From: Atherinomorus stipes
Taxonomy: Eukaryota; Chordata; Actinopteri; Atheriniformes; Atherinidae
Length of the DNA: 64,000 bases
Direction: 5' to 3'
NCBI GenBank assembly: GCA_023101725.1
Contig: JALJCO010007119.1
Span: 372,001 to 436,000 of the forward strand
Position 1 is the stretch's first letter. Each line of letters begins with the position of its first letter. Shown in pieces: positions 1 to 12,842 of this stretch. The translations under genes and the position numbers were made by a program. The notes under the pieces are model-generated. The model saw only the letters and a list, made by a program, of their open reading frames with translations, was not told the origin of the DNA and made no database searches.

Positions 1-3000
1 ATCATAGAAACTATTATAAAATATTGTCTATACACATGGTGGAAAAATTAGCTTTAATTGTGTTTTGGTTTCAAAGGTTTCTTGGGTTGTGATATTTATT
101 AATATTTAAGATCTTATTTGTTAAATCGCAGTCAAAACACTATTTATATCTAGGGAATAGTTCTTCAGTGAAGATAGGGTGCTGATAAATATCCGTAATA
201 ATCTCATAATTCCTCTAAATCCCCTGCACGTTTAGTATGTTAAACGTCTATATAACACAAATAGTATCCATTCAGTTTAATTAACATATGTTTAGTCTGC
301 ACCAGTACATTCACAGCCAACTTTATACTGCAACATGTATATGTCTGCACATTTTCATATGACAATATTGTTCTTTTTGTCTCAGGCTTCAGAAATAAGA
401 ACAAAACCACATGTGTGAACTAAATTCTGCCTGAACTCTCAAAGACAGACTGAGCAAATGCAGCATTTCTATACGAACACCCTTCATCTCAAGCATCGCC
501 AGAGTACTGCACAAATCTTCTGCGCTCCTAAACAGTTAATTACCCATCATGCATCCATAGTGCCAACCCCAGCCACTAAAAGGTCCCTCAATGCTTGATT
601 AACATATTACTGCTGGACATTTTCTCCTTTCTTTTATGGTAACTGATTTATTCCTCCGGTGATGTTTGTTCCCTAAGTGAAACTTAACATTTAACTTCAG
701 TTGCATTTACTCAAGTGCAAATCCCCTCTATTGTTGGGAGTCATGTTTTACATTTGTGGCATTTATCGCCAGTGCACCTCACATAAATCCTATCAGCATG
801 ATAATACTGTAGTTAGCTGTAATTACATCTATACTAATGGTCCGCGTCATTATTTTGGACTAGAGGACGGAGAAACAGAATTACCTGATTATGAAAAGCA
901 TGTTTCATGCTGTACATGATTTGTTAGAATAAAAACAAATCACACAACAAACATGCGCTTGGGTTTGTGTGTAAATGTCAGCACTCTTCAATTGTGTGTG
1001 CACTGCTGTCATTAAATTCACCATGTCACTATTCTCTAAGCAGAACATTTCTCAGTGCTTTTTAAATGACTCACTGGCTGCAGTGAGGTTTGCGTTGCAT
1101 ACATCAAAACATGCCAAATGACAAGGAAAGAGTTGCTTTCCTGAAAAGTGAAATCATTACCTGAGTACAATGTATTTTAATGATGATTTTCCGTCTTATT
1201 GATCTTGCAGAAAGTAGCTTCTCTGCTCCTTTGCACCTTAGTGCTTTATTCATTAGGCACAACAGGACAATTTATTTGAAAGAAAATCTGTGGTAGCAGC
1301 ATATTTATTCACAAGTCCTTCAGAAATGGATTTAAGCAGCGAAATGCTCAGAGTGTGATGACAAAACCCTTTAGGGGTTTTATAATCATGTCTTTTTCAC
1401 ATAAGAACCTGCGGTCAGTGAAGTGAATGCATAGAAAAATGCAGCACATCTGCTTATGTAAAGCAGCATAATCTGAGGTCATTTTCACAGAGCATGTCCA
1501 CACTTCAGTGAAAAGACTGAAAATATGGGTTTTCCTGCATTTATTTTTCTTTTATGCAATCAGTGTCAGAAATCATAATTAAGACATGGACAGTAGTGTG
1601 AATGCAGTCTGATTGGCCTTTGACTGCACTCATTTAGGATCAATACTGGTTCCTGCACTTCATTAATCTTAAAGTTTGTGAGTCAACAATCAAAACAGAT
1701 CAAATCTCAGGATGCAATGTCTAATTTTTTCCATAAAAAAGGCCTAGCAGTTGGATCGGGGCTTTGCGTGAGGACGGTCCGGACATGTGTGATTAATGAA
1801 GGCCCGCTGCTTTTCATATCAATGCAAGCAGGAATTGAGTGTCTCCAGAACTCATCCACACGGCATCGTGGGAACCCTATCGGGCCGGCTACGTGAGCTG
1901 TCTCCCGTCGCCTCCAAAACAAACAGCCAAGCGTTTTTCAGAAATGGACGCGATAGTCATTAATCAAGGTCCCAGGCAGGTCCTGAACTCTCTAAACATG
2001 GAATCCACCTGAGAGACAAGTAACTTATGTACTCTGCTGCTGTGGATTTGCAGGCCAGCACACACACTGCTCACCTGTCCGTCACAGCAGCATCTCGCAG
2101 GGAGAGGCGAGCCAAGCCACTGCTGGCTGGTAAATGTTACTTAAAGGTCAGTGGTATATAAGCCAATGGGGTGGTGGTTTGAGAAATGTTTTCACACTGC
2201 CTTTACAGTGAATGCATCAGGCGTCAGGTGGCCAAAGGGGATTTTCATACTCTGATTCATGTCTTGATGGGGAGAGAAAATGCTACTGGAACTTACTCTG
2301 TTTATCGGCAGCGGTGCTCCCACGTAACCGAGGTTAGTTTGGAGTTTATCACACTGACAATCCCTGACAGACTGCACAGTCAAACCAGAGAAGGACACAC
2401 AAATCTCACTGGAACTCTTCTTTAAAAGCAGGACCCCCCACGAAGAGATGAATATGAACTCTTATCAGTCTTTCAGTCACATTTGGAAGCGCCCGATGAA
2501 TTTGAAATGCTCAGTCTGTCAGCTGGTGAGCCACTAAAGGGAAGGTCTGACAACAAACTTAATCTTTGACCTTTGTGGTTTTTCGCAACTTTAACCAAAA
2601 CTGAAAGCAGGAGGGAGGGGCAAACGGGAAGACAGCAACTTCCTGTTTACCCTCCTTTTTTTGTGTAGAAAATAGGAGGCCTCTCTTTTCTTTAATGGTC
2701 TTGTGAGCAGGACCCTCCGCATATTAGTGCAGTTATTATGGAGAGAAACTGATTATTGGTTAAGAGACTGGAAGCATCTCATATAAGGCACTTGCTCATA
2801 CAGGAAGTAGGAGACTTTTTTGCGGAGAAAAAAAGAAGCTGTCGTGTCTTCTTCATGTTCCTGACAAGGCCTTAATTGAAACCACAATTAGAATAAGTTG
2901 ACCTTTTTTTGGGGTCTGAATGAAGCGCGGCCATGTGCAAGATGGAGGCAGGTTTTCTTTGAGTAGCTTAGTTGATTAAAGAAAATAAAGAAAAAGTTTT

Positions 3001-3983
3001 GGGCGCATTTGTTGATTGTATTCTGAGACCATCGATGGCACAAGTTCTAGGCTGCAAACACATGGTTCAGATATTCAGATGAAACCAGAGAAGGGGATTC
3101 ATATAGTTCGCTCATTTGAACTTGACATTACTGCTCATTTTCTGAGTATTTCTTTTCAGTGCTGGAAGTTCTCGGTCAAAGCTTAAGAGCCAGGAAGCAA
3201 TTGCGTCTTTAACTTTCACTCTCGTTAACAAGTGATACAGTGGAAACACAACCTTGAGTCAAATAAGCTGCCTTTCAATGTAAATCAGAGCGATGTCGTG
3301 TTCATTTCTGCCACGTTTTTATTAACAGGATTGAAGTGGGGCCCATTAATGAGACATCAGGCTCCAATCCTTGTACAGTGCGAGTCAAAAGAAAGTGCAA
3401 CATCGTCCAAGGTTAAGTTGAGAGCAGGTTAAAGCTGATGCAAACACTCGCATCTCTGCAGCTTCATATTGGTGCCATTATCTCTTTTTAAAGAAAGCAG
3501 GAAAGTGGTGTATCTGAGCTGAAATCTGTTACACAGAGTGAGAAGTATAAGCACACATACATATAGGAAGGCTGTCCTTTTTATTTATCAAAACACTGAG
3601 GCCGTCTTTGCTTCATTAAACTGATTAAAACTCAACCTTAGCATTGCTAAGAGCTGGAAAATATCATGAACAGAAGGTGAGTGATGTAAGCTGACAACCT
3701 TGAGGTTAGGTCCATTTTACTTTCCTGTACATGATATTCAATAATGCACTGTTCTTTACTTAAACCAGCACACACATTAGGCATCAGTGTAATAAACATG
3801 TCAGCAAACAATTTAGTTTGCTGATATTCATGATTGCTTGGAAAGATTTTATATGTAACATGTAAAATGTATGTATGTACTTTATTACTTCAAGTATTAA
3901 ATGCAACACTACTGTATCTTCATTAAATCCAATCATGCAAACAGTAAAACGTACAGCAGGAATGTCCCATGCTGATCCTTCAG
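1..3983. other. AT-rich intergenic DNA, no gene seen
   Basis: No exon, RNA gene or intact mobile element could be recognised. Short open frames lack family similarity. One mixed-composition segment (1735-1990) is listed separately as a possible CNE; a GA-rich stretch lies near 2600-2840. By synteny this is expected to be vti1a-tcf7l2 intergenic sequence. Confidence 0.5.
1735..1990. promoter_or_regulatory. possible conserved non-coding element
   Basis: A unique segment with more CpG than its surroundings. It has homeodomain-type cores (GATTAATGAA, CATTAATCAA) and no simple repeats or stop-free exon with splice sites. It sits in an AT-rich desert, which is the texture of a developmental enhancer. 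Conservation is not tested. Confidence 0.3.
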
Positions 3984-4140
3984 GGCTGCAGTCCTGCAGG
4001 TTTTAGATGTTTCCCACTCCAACACAACTGATTCCCCTTTAATGGACTTCCTCAACAGCTTATTGTCAAGTTCATCGCCTTTTAATGACTCATTAGTCTC
4101 TGTGGAAGCAGGAAACATCTAAAACCTGCAGGACAGCAGT
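3984..4140. mobile_element. inverted-repeat MITE remnant (hAT-like)
   Basis: About 30-bp arms at 3984-4014 and 4111-4140 are near-perfect inverted copies sharing the core CCTGCAGGTTTTAGATGTTT. They are separated by about 96 bp of non-coding DNA. This is the structure of a short non-autonomous DNA transposon. The outer ends and target duplication are not clear, and no coding capacity is present. Confidence 0.65.
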
Positions 4141-4214
4141 TCTCGAGGACTGGAAGCAAGCATCCCTGATAAACAGGGTTATGACATATGCGACTATGTT
4201 GTGATTTTGTATTG

Positions 4215-4411
4215 TAGAGGTGGCCAAGTCCAGTCCTCGAGAGCCACTATCCTGCAGCTATTAGATGCATCTCTTCTCCAACACACCTGAAAACCTCACA
4301 CTGTTCAGGTCTGCAGAGGCCTGGTACAGCAATGAGCCATTCATGTGATTCAGGTGTGTTGGAGAAGGAATGCATCTAAAAGTTGCAGGATTGTGGACTT
4401 GGCCACCCCTG
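4215..4411. mobile_element. hAT-like MITE, 197 bp
   Basis: The termini are inverted copies: the left end begins TAGAGGTGGCCAAGTCC and the right end reads CAGGGGTGGCCAAGTCC on the minus strand. The homology continues inward through CAACACACCTGAA and its inverse. The CAGGGGTGG-type end is typical of teleost hAT MITEs. No 8-bp target duplication could be matched, so it is probably old. Confidence 0.7.
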
Positions 4412-4956
4412 CTTTATTCAAATGTTAGGTTTTTACTTTATGTATATACTCAAGTATTTAGTTTGCTACATTTACATGACATCATGTATATTTAGTAAAA
4501 TATCAGAAAACGGAAATGCTGCTGTTTCATAATGCAGCAACAGGTCAGACTGTCAGGAAATACCTGGAATTTCAAAGTATTTATACCACACAACAGAAAT
4601 ACTCATGAAAGGTACAGTAAAGAGCTAAAAGTAAATGTACAGGCATATTTGCATCAAAATTGAGTTATAATACCAAAAATGAAAGAGATAATGATGAATG
4701 TGGTCATCATGTTCGATCTCTTATGGATGGCGTCAACTTAACATCTGTGTGCTAAAGCCTGCATATTCCCCTCAGCAATCAAAATATTCTTATTTTGATT
4801 TGTCATGATACTTTTACTTATCTATCTCTACTATTTAGTGTTAATAAATTAGATATGCAAAATTACTGAGACTCGAAGTTGCCATATAAATACAGCAAAC
4901 AAAGATTGTGGACATACCTTGTTCCTCCTTCGGTGCTTAAACAGCAGTGCAGCTAC
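4412..4956. other. AT-rich spacer, nothing recognised
   Basis: Unique AT-rich DNA between repeat elements with no open frame, RNA or structured repeat that I can support. Confidence 0.5.
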
Positions 4957-5315
4957 ACTGCAAAAACTCATCTTAGCAAGAATATTTTTCTAATTTCTTG
5001 TCAAAATGTCTCATCACACTCAAAATAAGACAATATTACTTAAAGTTAAACAATTCAGTGAAATATAAACTCTTGTTTTAAGGCAATGCATCTTATTTCA
5101 AGAAATCTGATCAAGAAAATTTTGCTTATGCCATTGGCAGAATTTTTTGCTTATTACATGCAAAAAAAAAAAAAAAAGAAAGAAAGAAAAAAAAAATCTT
5201 GGCCACTCTTGAAATAAGTAAAAAAAAGATTTTATTATTATTATTATTATTGGTAGTAATAACTAAAAAAATTATGCCAATGGCATAAGCAAAATTTTAT
5301 ATTGTTGTCAAACTG
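4957..5315. repeat. interspersed repeat with internal inverted arms
   Basis: The segment begins with ACTGCAAAAACT and continues with CTTGTCAAAATG and AAAATAAGACAATATTACTT, a pattern I associate with a common fish DNA-transposon MITE. Internal arms at about 5117-5148 (TTTTGCTTATGCCATTGGCA) and 5264-5299 are inverted copies around an A-rich and TTA-rich loop. Family assignment is tentative. Confidence 0.5.
5161..5260. repeat. A-rich/GAAA and (TTA)n simple repeats
   Basis: Poly-A with GAAA units at 5162-5217, then ATT/TTA units near 5229-5251, lying in the loop of the inverted repeat described around it. Confidence 0.8.
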
Positions 5316-5390
5316 ATGTCATCAGAAGGGATAATTCAACAGTTGTTTTCCTTCTTGCTCTTTTTTTTCTCTAAAAGTGGCGATGGGCAA

Positions 5391-5420
5391 CCCCCCCCCC
5401 CCCCCCCCCCCAAAAAAAAA
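5391..5420. repeat. poly(C) 21 bp followed by poly(A)
   Basis: A run of 21 C followed by 9 A. Such runs are prone to length error in sequencing. Confidence 0.95.
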
Positions 5421-5747
5421 GAAAACCAAACAAAAAAGGAGGGCAACAGAATACAACAAAGTACACATTTAGCTGTGTAATTTCTCTTTGTTGAAACCCT
5501 CTTTGTTGTCAGTGTGAGACACACTCTTCGCTCACAGCGGCTCTTAAGGTCTGTCAGTCTTTTGTTCTAATGTTCGACTCTGATGGAGGGATGTGAGTGC
5601 AAGAAGTTTAAGGGCATAGTTGGTTCAAATATTGATTACCTCTCTGGTATTCGCTTTTCCTGAAAATTGATCCCAAAATCCTTCATAATAACAAAGATAG
5701 TTCTGCGTTAGACAGATCAGATGTGGTGTGGACACATAATGAACTCC

Positions 5748-5769
5748 CACACACACACACACACACACG
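5748..5769. repeat. (CA)n microsatellite
   Basis: About ten AC units. The Cys-Val rich frame across it is a translation artefact. Confidence 0.95.
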
Positions 5770-5814
5770 CATACCCACAAAAAATAAGGCCCCAAAGCTT
5801 CATTCTTCAGCCTC

Positions 5815-6000
5815 AACTGGAGTGTTTTGGCTGCAGCCCTCGTGGTCTTCTTCGAAGGTCCTAATTGAGAAATTAATGCAGAAAAATCAATTGGCCTAAA
5901 GTTTTATGGCCAATAGACTCCTGAAGGCTTCAAGCGAGTTAACAATCAATGCTTTCCACATGGGTGGCTCCAGAGCTCCCTCACTCTTTTGTTTATGTGC
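5815..6000. promoter_or_regulatory. possible conserved non-coding element
   Basis: Unique sequence with several homeobox-type AATTA/TAATG cores (CTAATTGAGAAATTAATG), a GGCCTAAAG...TTTTATGGCC near-inverted motif and no simple repeats. Its texture is unlike flanking repeat DNA. Conservation is not tested. Confidence 0.35.
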
Positions 6001-6234
6001 TCATAGCTGGAGGTTTTCAATGTATGAATTTCAATGAAATAAACAGTAATGAGTTTTCCACCTTTCGCAGTCCCATGTGATACATGATGTATATTCCAGG
6101 GCATGAAATCATGTATTTAGTTGCCACTTAGGTATCTCTTAAGCTTTCTATATTTGGGATATTTTATGTAGAAACTGTGCCCTTACCGGCAAGACTTTTG
6201 AATCTGCCATATTTACACTTCAAAATGTAGATCT

Positions 6235-6380
6235 TTTAACATTCTGTGATCATCTGCCGCATTGTTGGTGGATGAATCAGTGTGTTTTGTGCATCCCTTT
6301 TGCCTAGAGGACACCAGCTTATTTAAAGCCATTTGAAAGCCCTGCACATCATTGTCAGGTCAATAAAAATACAACCTTGA
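6235..6380. promoter_or_regulatory. possible conserved non-coding element
   Basis: Compact unique segment including GATCATCTGCCGCATTG and CTTATTTAAAGCCATTTGAA. It has no coding frame with splice sites. It is called on composition only. Confidence 0.25.
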
Positions 6381-6714
6381 ATTCCCTTTGACACAACTGT
6401 CTTTTTCTAGTCATCCAACCACCGGGAGGAAGTATCACCTTGTTAGGACTCAACGCAAGAGGCAAGGCAGAGAAGTCCAGCCACAGAAGAAGCAGGTAAG
6501 GCTTCGAGTTACCTTAAAAACAGCTGCTGTTGTCCTGGTTTTTTTCTTCTTTTCTGACAGTTATGGTCGAAATGTCATGGAAAAGAAAATGGACATCTGC
6601 TTGTGGTTGTTGCAAGGGGGGAAAACGAGTAGCATGTTCCTCTTTGTGCTCGTTAACCACCTTCCAAATTCATCATAAGCCCAGAGATCAGATCACAGTA
6701 ATATTTGATCAATA

Positions 6715-7065
6715 TTAATAAGGATAGGCAAACTCCTCCAGTAATTACCACAGTCTCGGGGCTTTGATTTCGACCATTACTAACGCCTCTGCATCTTTAG
6801 ATTAAAAAAAAGCGACCCCCTTTTATTTCATAACATTAAATCCCGACATGCATCTTCTAAAAGCTCTAATAAGACAAAGATAAGATTTGCATCCCCATAC
6901 AAGTGTCTTTTTCAATTGATTATGAAGCCGCCATTGATGTGCGAGAAATTGATGTTTTCCTCTGTTCTTAAGGGCGGCTAATAGAAGGGGCGGGCTTCGA
7001 GGAGGAGACTTTGCTACTTTGATCTTCAATCAGTAAAAAATCCCACTTCTTCTTTGTCAGACTAT
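6715..7065. promoter_or_regulatory. possible enhancer with two TCF/LEF-like cores
   Basis: Unique mixed-composition block with CTTTGATTT at 6762-6770 and CTTTGATCT at 7017-7025, both close to the TCF/LEF consensus. It also has a GATAAGATTTGC stretch and homeodomain-like cores. The frames across it have no known similarity. The function is inferred from motif content only. Confidence 0.35.
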
Positions 7066-7254
7066 ATTTGGTAAATAACAGTGACAATCTGCTGGGCCTA
7101 GAGATGGAGAGAGGGAGAGGAGGAGAGGAAGAGAGATGTGTTGAGGCGATAAAGAGGGATTGGTGAGAGCGATGGAGAAGGGAGGACAGTGGGAGAAAAG
7201 GGCATAAATAGCTCGCTTGTTAAATTTCTGGTGTTATGAAATGAGATAAGACTG

Positions 7255-7790
7255 CAACATCGCTCTCTTAAACGCACCAAAGTTGTGTGCGATACATTCT
7301 CAAGATGCCAAAATAGCTGAAGCCCTCAGGCGCTGTCACCTCATGTGCCCGATGACAGGAAATATTTCTTACCTTGTTTATTTTGGGCAAATCAAATGGT
7401 GCATAACTGCATTGGTGTTTGTAAGACCTTCCAATATGACACACACAGTAGGCTTCTAATTAGGCCCTATGAAAAACAACAGGTGGATGTGAGCAAAGTT
7501 ATAAATCAGTCTGATATATGTCTGCCAAAAGGCCTCTCACCCTCCCTGCTTTCCTTTTTTTTTTCCTTCTTCGTCTTGATACATCTGCAAAAGAGGAATT
7601 GTTGGCGGACATGCACTCTGAGAAGATGCACATTATGTTTTGTGCATCCCACGCATATTTGTGCAGCATATCATTTCTGTCTGGGCTCTTTAACTCAGAT
7701 TTTCAGTGTCTATATAAACCTTTGGTGTGAGGGACAGCATGTGAGCTGGGACATCCAAATACAGGAATAAAGCCAGATCTTGAATCGTTA
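7255..7790. promoter_or_regulatory. possible conserved non-coding segment
   Basis: Unique, largely repeat-free sequence apart from a CT/T-rich patch near 7536-7570. It includes CAAATCAAATGGTGCATAAC and CTTCTAATTAGGCCC. The 141-codon frame over 7345-7770 has no recognisable domain and no splice context, so it is not called a gene. Confidence 0.25.
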
Positions 7791-10140
7791 CCGACAGGCA
7801 CAATGAAAATCAAGATGAGATGCATTTTAACTCATTTATTTGTGGACATATTTCGAAGTATCAATCTGACATTTTGAGAAAATCTCAATCTAGCTGGAGC
7901 AAGCAGGAGTTGAGCTTTGCATGGAGGATGAAAACTTGAAGGAAACGTCCAGCTTGTTTCGGTCCAGATGCAACAAAATCTTTGCTTTTTAGAAGAGAAC
8001 AAAATAAAACAACATAGTTTAACGGTTTAATCTGTGCAAATGAACTTATGGTTATGAAATGGTCAGCACTATCACCTTAAAGGAAAAGGGTTTATGATGG
8101 GGGGCTTCTCCGAGTAGAGTTTGCATTTTTCCTTGCCCCTGCATGGATTTTCTCTCTGATGTTCCAGTTTAATTCCATAAAACATGCAAGTTACATTATT
8201 TGCTAATCTTAAAATGGCCAAACATGTAAGTCCGAGCATGCACAGCATTTTTCAGTGGACTTTTGTCTTACAGCAGTTGGGAACGGCTCCAGCCACACAT
8301 GAACCTGAAAAGAATCAAGTATGGAGGATGGAATGATCCAAAGGTGATAGTTTGTGGTTTGCAAGACATTTAATCTCTGAACTCTTCCTTGGTAAAACTT
8401 CAAAGCTGATAAAACCAACAGTAGAATTATGTACATTTCTCAACAGCATGAAAATCAAACATCAAAAACACGACATCACACATCTGCATGTGACAAAACA
8501 GCATTTTGTGGTTAATTTCTGAAAGAGACTTGTTGGCACGAAAAGTGCTAATGCAGGAGGAGCGAAGGGGAAAACACCTGAAAGGGTTGGAAAGGTGGCC
8601 CATTTGTGTTGTGATATCAACAGGTGGAAGTGACAGCAAAACATTTGATCATTTTAACGTACTTTAAACTATATAGATACAGACAGGTGGCACATTAAAG
8701 GGGAAAAAACTGATTACCTGACCCTTCATAACAGGATCCATTAGCTCAGACATGCTGTGAGGAGCTTCTTTTTTTTTTAGTAGTAGTACGTGTTTATTTA
8801 TTTGACCTAACTTCACATTCATGAGAGAATCTTGGAAGAACTCTCCTTTGCCATCATCAGTTAAATGAAGAAATATGTTTTACAAAATTGACATCCAATC
8901 ATTCCAGTAACAGTTCAATCAGTGACAAGGGGGGCAGATAGTGTCCCAATACCTCTTTATGACTCCTAAGGTTGAGTTTCCCTTTAGTTTGCCATCCATA
9001 TGATAAAAGTTTAACCTACTGTATATACTTTCTATAATTGAGGTTAAAGTTGCAAAGAGGATATTTACACTGTAGAATAAACTAAAAAACTAAGAAAAAA
9101 GTAGATAAAAATGAGGCACATTTAAAAAAGGAGGAAGAGAAGTTTGAATTGGCTTGAGCTGATTAAAAGAAAAGCCCACACTTTAGTTGTAAGAAAGATG
9201 ACATGGGAGGCAAGAGCTGCGATGCTTAACTGGACAGACAGAGAGCCGGAGATGAAGCCTGAAACAGAAGGAGCTCAGTGGGAGGTTGTGGAGAAGCTGG
9301 GGGCAGGCTCCAGGCAGAGGAGAGGGCAGGGAAGGATTCACGGCCCAGGATCAACAACAGCACATTCAATAAACCCCCACGGACGCCAGGGAGAAAACCT
9401 AATATGCCTTCAACACATGCAAGAGCTCATTTACAAATGTTTACAACCTTTAAGGAACAAATAAGGTGATTTGATGCTGTTCGATATCAACCGCGTTAAA
9501 ACTAAATAGCAAACTGGGGATAACTCTGACAGGAGGGGGCATGCACACAGCTGAATTTTGGGGGGGTTTGTTTGTTGCTTTTAATACGTTTTTAATCTCA
9601 CTGCCTTTTCACCTTTTCAGCTGAAGAAAATGAGAAAAAGAAACAAAGCTTTGTGAAGCAGGGAAAGGTCAAATTTATGTCTGAGTTACCTTTTAAAGAG
9701 ACAACTCAGTGTATGCTGTGAATATAGACTATATATATATCACACAACTTCTTTTTGACTGAGAAAAGATAAAAGATTAGAGACCATGCCTTTAAGAAAG
9801 CCTGATATTAAGCAACTGTAAACAACTGACTGCAGTTTTTAGATTATAAACATTTTAGGTAAAAGTGTGGGTTCTAGAAATTGGCAGAAGATGCAATGAA
9901 TATTCCTGTTTGTAATGAATTTAGATTTTAATGTATTCATTACAATATTTTTATGAGGCTTTATTTATTTTTCGAGTTTCGTGTGTGCATGTAAGACTTC
10001 CAAATAACAGGACCGTATGACCTCAACACTGTGTAATTGCAAAGTTGTATTGATTTTGTAATTTTCAAGTGATTCATGAATATGGATTGAAAGGAAAGGC
10101 TAAAGCGTGAATAGTATTTTAGACTAAATGCACATTACAG
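7791..10140. other. intergenic DNA, no gene seen
   Basis: Mostly AT-rich unique sequence. A more GC-rich patch at 9150-9440 holds a 106-codon frame with no family resemblance and no flanking splice signals that stand out. No RNA gene or mobile element was recognised. Confidence 0.45.
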
Positions 10141-10734
10141 ATAAGTCTGACTTCATTTGCTTCTTAAACTGGGAGGATCGGAGGTTGCGAATGTGCTGCA
10201 GCTGAAAAAGCTCCGGTGAGGACTGAGGGCTTCGTGTAGTGGTTACCGGCTCACTGAAGCTTCTGACCCAGCGACCACCAGCCTCTCAAAAGTAACTCAA
10301 GCCAAAAGTGAACATAAGAGGCTCTTTCTTCCAGCCCTGTTAGAGCCCGCATCCATAAAAAGCACTGCTGCTTCACTCAGCCTAAAGATGGCTGCTTCCT
10401 TAAAACATCTCCCACCAGAACTCTTCATTTAAATCCGTACAAGCAGCCTCTGTCCGAGGAAACGTGTTGGTCATTCCTTTTCTCTGCAGAAGACAGAATC
10501 TTTGCACTTGGGAACCAAAAAACGGAAAGAAAAATATGCATTTCAGCTCTGTCCTTCTGGGGTTGCTTGTCATCAAATTGCACACGGACAAAGAGAATGT
10601 GCTGGAAAACTTTGCAGTTTTTAACAGGGAATGAAAATTTCAGAGGGGCTGTTGCTCTCCGATCCCTGCAGGTCCATTAGTGGCCCCCCCCCCATTCCCT
10701 GCCATGACAGGAAAGGAAAAACCTGTGTCACAAA
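10141..10734. other. intergenic DNA, weak enhancer-like texture, poly(C)
   Basis: Mixed-composition unique sequence; a C run lies at 10684-10693. No gene recognised. Confidence 0.35.
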
Positions 10735-11035
10735 GTCTGTTTTCTAACAGAGCCTCATCAGCATATTTGAATAATACATAGTGCTTATAAGCATATTAAA
10801 TGGAATGTGACCATGCGTCATTTGAAGGCAGAGATTAGACCTTCCCAGTTAATTATAAAGATGTCAAGTGTCAGTGGGTGAACCCACGCCCTGAGGTCGC
10901 CCCCTTTAGTTTGCTGATTATATGCACAAACTATAGATAAAGTGTCATCATACAGGCTATTAAGGTGCTGAAGCTTAAAGAAAGGCTTCCCCTTCGCCTT
11001 TATTACTATGCAGAATCTGTCAGGGGAGGAAAACT
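10735..11035. promoter_or_regulatory. possible conserved non-coding element
   Basis: Repeat-free block with AGCATATTTGAATAATACAT (octamer-like), CAGTTAATTATAAAG and GGTCGCCCCCTTTAG. It has alternating AT-rich transcription-factor-like cores and GC-rich linkers and no coding features. Confidence 0.35.
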
Positions 11036-11244
11036 AGACCACACACTCCTAATGGTTTCTCAAACAGATACTACACTCAGCCTTATATTTCACTCACATA
11101 CTCTGGAACAAAGATTAATAGGGAGGCTCGACTGATGTTAACTTGCTAAATTAGTTGGCTTAGACCTTTAAGTTTCTACTATCTTTAGAGATAACATGTG
11201 CTTGACTGAGACAATAGTGAGGCTGCGCAAGCTTGTTTTGGTCA

Positions 11245-11465
11245 TTACTGCACCATTAAGAGCCAATCAGCTCACCAGGGCAGCCTTGTGGAAAGCAGCG
11301 CGGGCCTGAGAGAGCACCTTGGGTTCACCTTGACAGGACCGCCAGTCAAACGAGGCAGCTTTCTCTGTGTTCCTGTCAATCTGATCCCCTTCTGAAGTTC
11401 ATTTAAAGGGAGGAGCAGCGGCTCACTAGCTCCTAACAGGTAAGAGGGGCCCATATTATCAGCCC
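11245..11465. promoter_or_regulatory. possible conserved non-coding element
   Basis: GC-balanced unique segment including GAGCCAATCAGCTCACC (a CCAAT box context) and ACCTTGACAGGACCGCC. No exon structure is seen. The function is inferred from composition only. Confidence 0.3.
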
Positions 11466-11956
11466 TCAGAGAGAGCAGGGCAGAAGTCTGATGTGCTCTT
11501 TCAACTGTACTAAACTGTCTGTACTGTAGCTCAGCTCACTGACTGGCTAGACACACACATATATGCACACACACGTATACGGCAGCAGCAGGAGCAGCAG
11601 CTCTGCTGGCTGATTGGAAAACAGAGAGAAAGAGAACAGAAAGTAAAGGAGAATAATCAGAAAGATGAGACGAAGTGATTTGCATGTGGAAATGGAGATG
11701 TAAAGAAAAAGATTAAGAGAATAAGGATGAGATTAAATCTAGGAGAGTCTGCTGTGAGTGTGTAAGATAGGAAGGGGGGGAGTAGGAGGGGGGTACAGGG
11801 TGTGAAAACAATAGAAAGAGTGCTGCATTTTCAATGGAAGGTATATTGCAATTCACTTTTCTGATTTTAGGAATACACCAGGGGGCTATAGGAGTTTGTT
11901 TTGGTTTGGGGGAGCTGACACAACATTCACTGTTTCCACTTTCAGGCATTCCCTTC

Positions 11957-11959
<3 letters not shown>

Positions 11960-12003
<44 letters not shown>
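11960..12003. repeat. (CA)22 microsatellite
   Basis: Uninterrupted CA repeat of about 44 bp. Frames on both strands across it are artefacts. Confidence 0.97.
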
Positions 12004-12007
<4 letters not shown>

Positions 12008-12820
12008 TGAGGCCCCAGCCGAGCCTTCCAAGCTTCCTCAATATTTCATGGGATGAACCCATGCTGACTAACTCAAGGCCATGCAGGCAAAGCTCCCTAA
12101 CCAACCAAAGCGCTCGCAATCTGCTGAGCTTCCCAACTGCAAGTATCCACAATCATGGAAACAATAACATTTACCCAGGAATCAATGAACAATACAAAGA
12201 GCACAACACCCACAATGATGCCATAAATGTAAATGATGTTTGAACTTCCTGTCTGAGTAGTTAAAACTAAAGGAGAAAGTGTGTGAAGGTAAATGCAGTG
12301 CAATAAGATTAGCAAGTTGGCACATTTTGGATGGTTAAGGCCAAACACAATTACAAGCATCCTTGACGGCATCCTATGGGCCTGAAAGAGGTAAAAGTTC
12401 TCCAACTTGTTTTTCGATTGCATGGAGTTACCTCATGAAAGGTTCTTCAACTTTTTGTGGAGGTGTTGTTCTGTCATGATGGTTCTTGAAAAATACATGC
12501 AGTCAGTGGTGCAAAACAGACACTTAAAAGTTGCTGGAAACCACATTAAAATGTTCCTCTCAAAGCCGTATCAACCAAACAAACCATCAATCAGCAGTTG
12601 GAGGGGGGAGTGGTGGAGTAAGCCACTGGTCTTTTGGTTTAATCCAGGAGAACTGCTGTGTGCGCTTAAGTTTGTGAAACAACCATCGTTCACCTGATTT
12701 AATCTGGTTTTAAACTCTCTTGCCATTCTTGTCCAAAGCTTTGAAGTAGTATTGCCCTTCATAAGCGTGCGAGTTTCCCTTTCTGTCAAGGTTGGAGTGA
12801 CACCAGGCTGAAGGATGCTA

Positions 12821-12842
12821 TGATATCAGATCTCTGATATCA
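12821..12842. repeat. short perfect inverted repeat
   Basis: TGATATCAGA and TCTGATATCA are exact inverses with a 2-bp spacer. This is possibly a dimeric binding site or chance. Confidence 0.6.
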
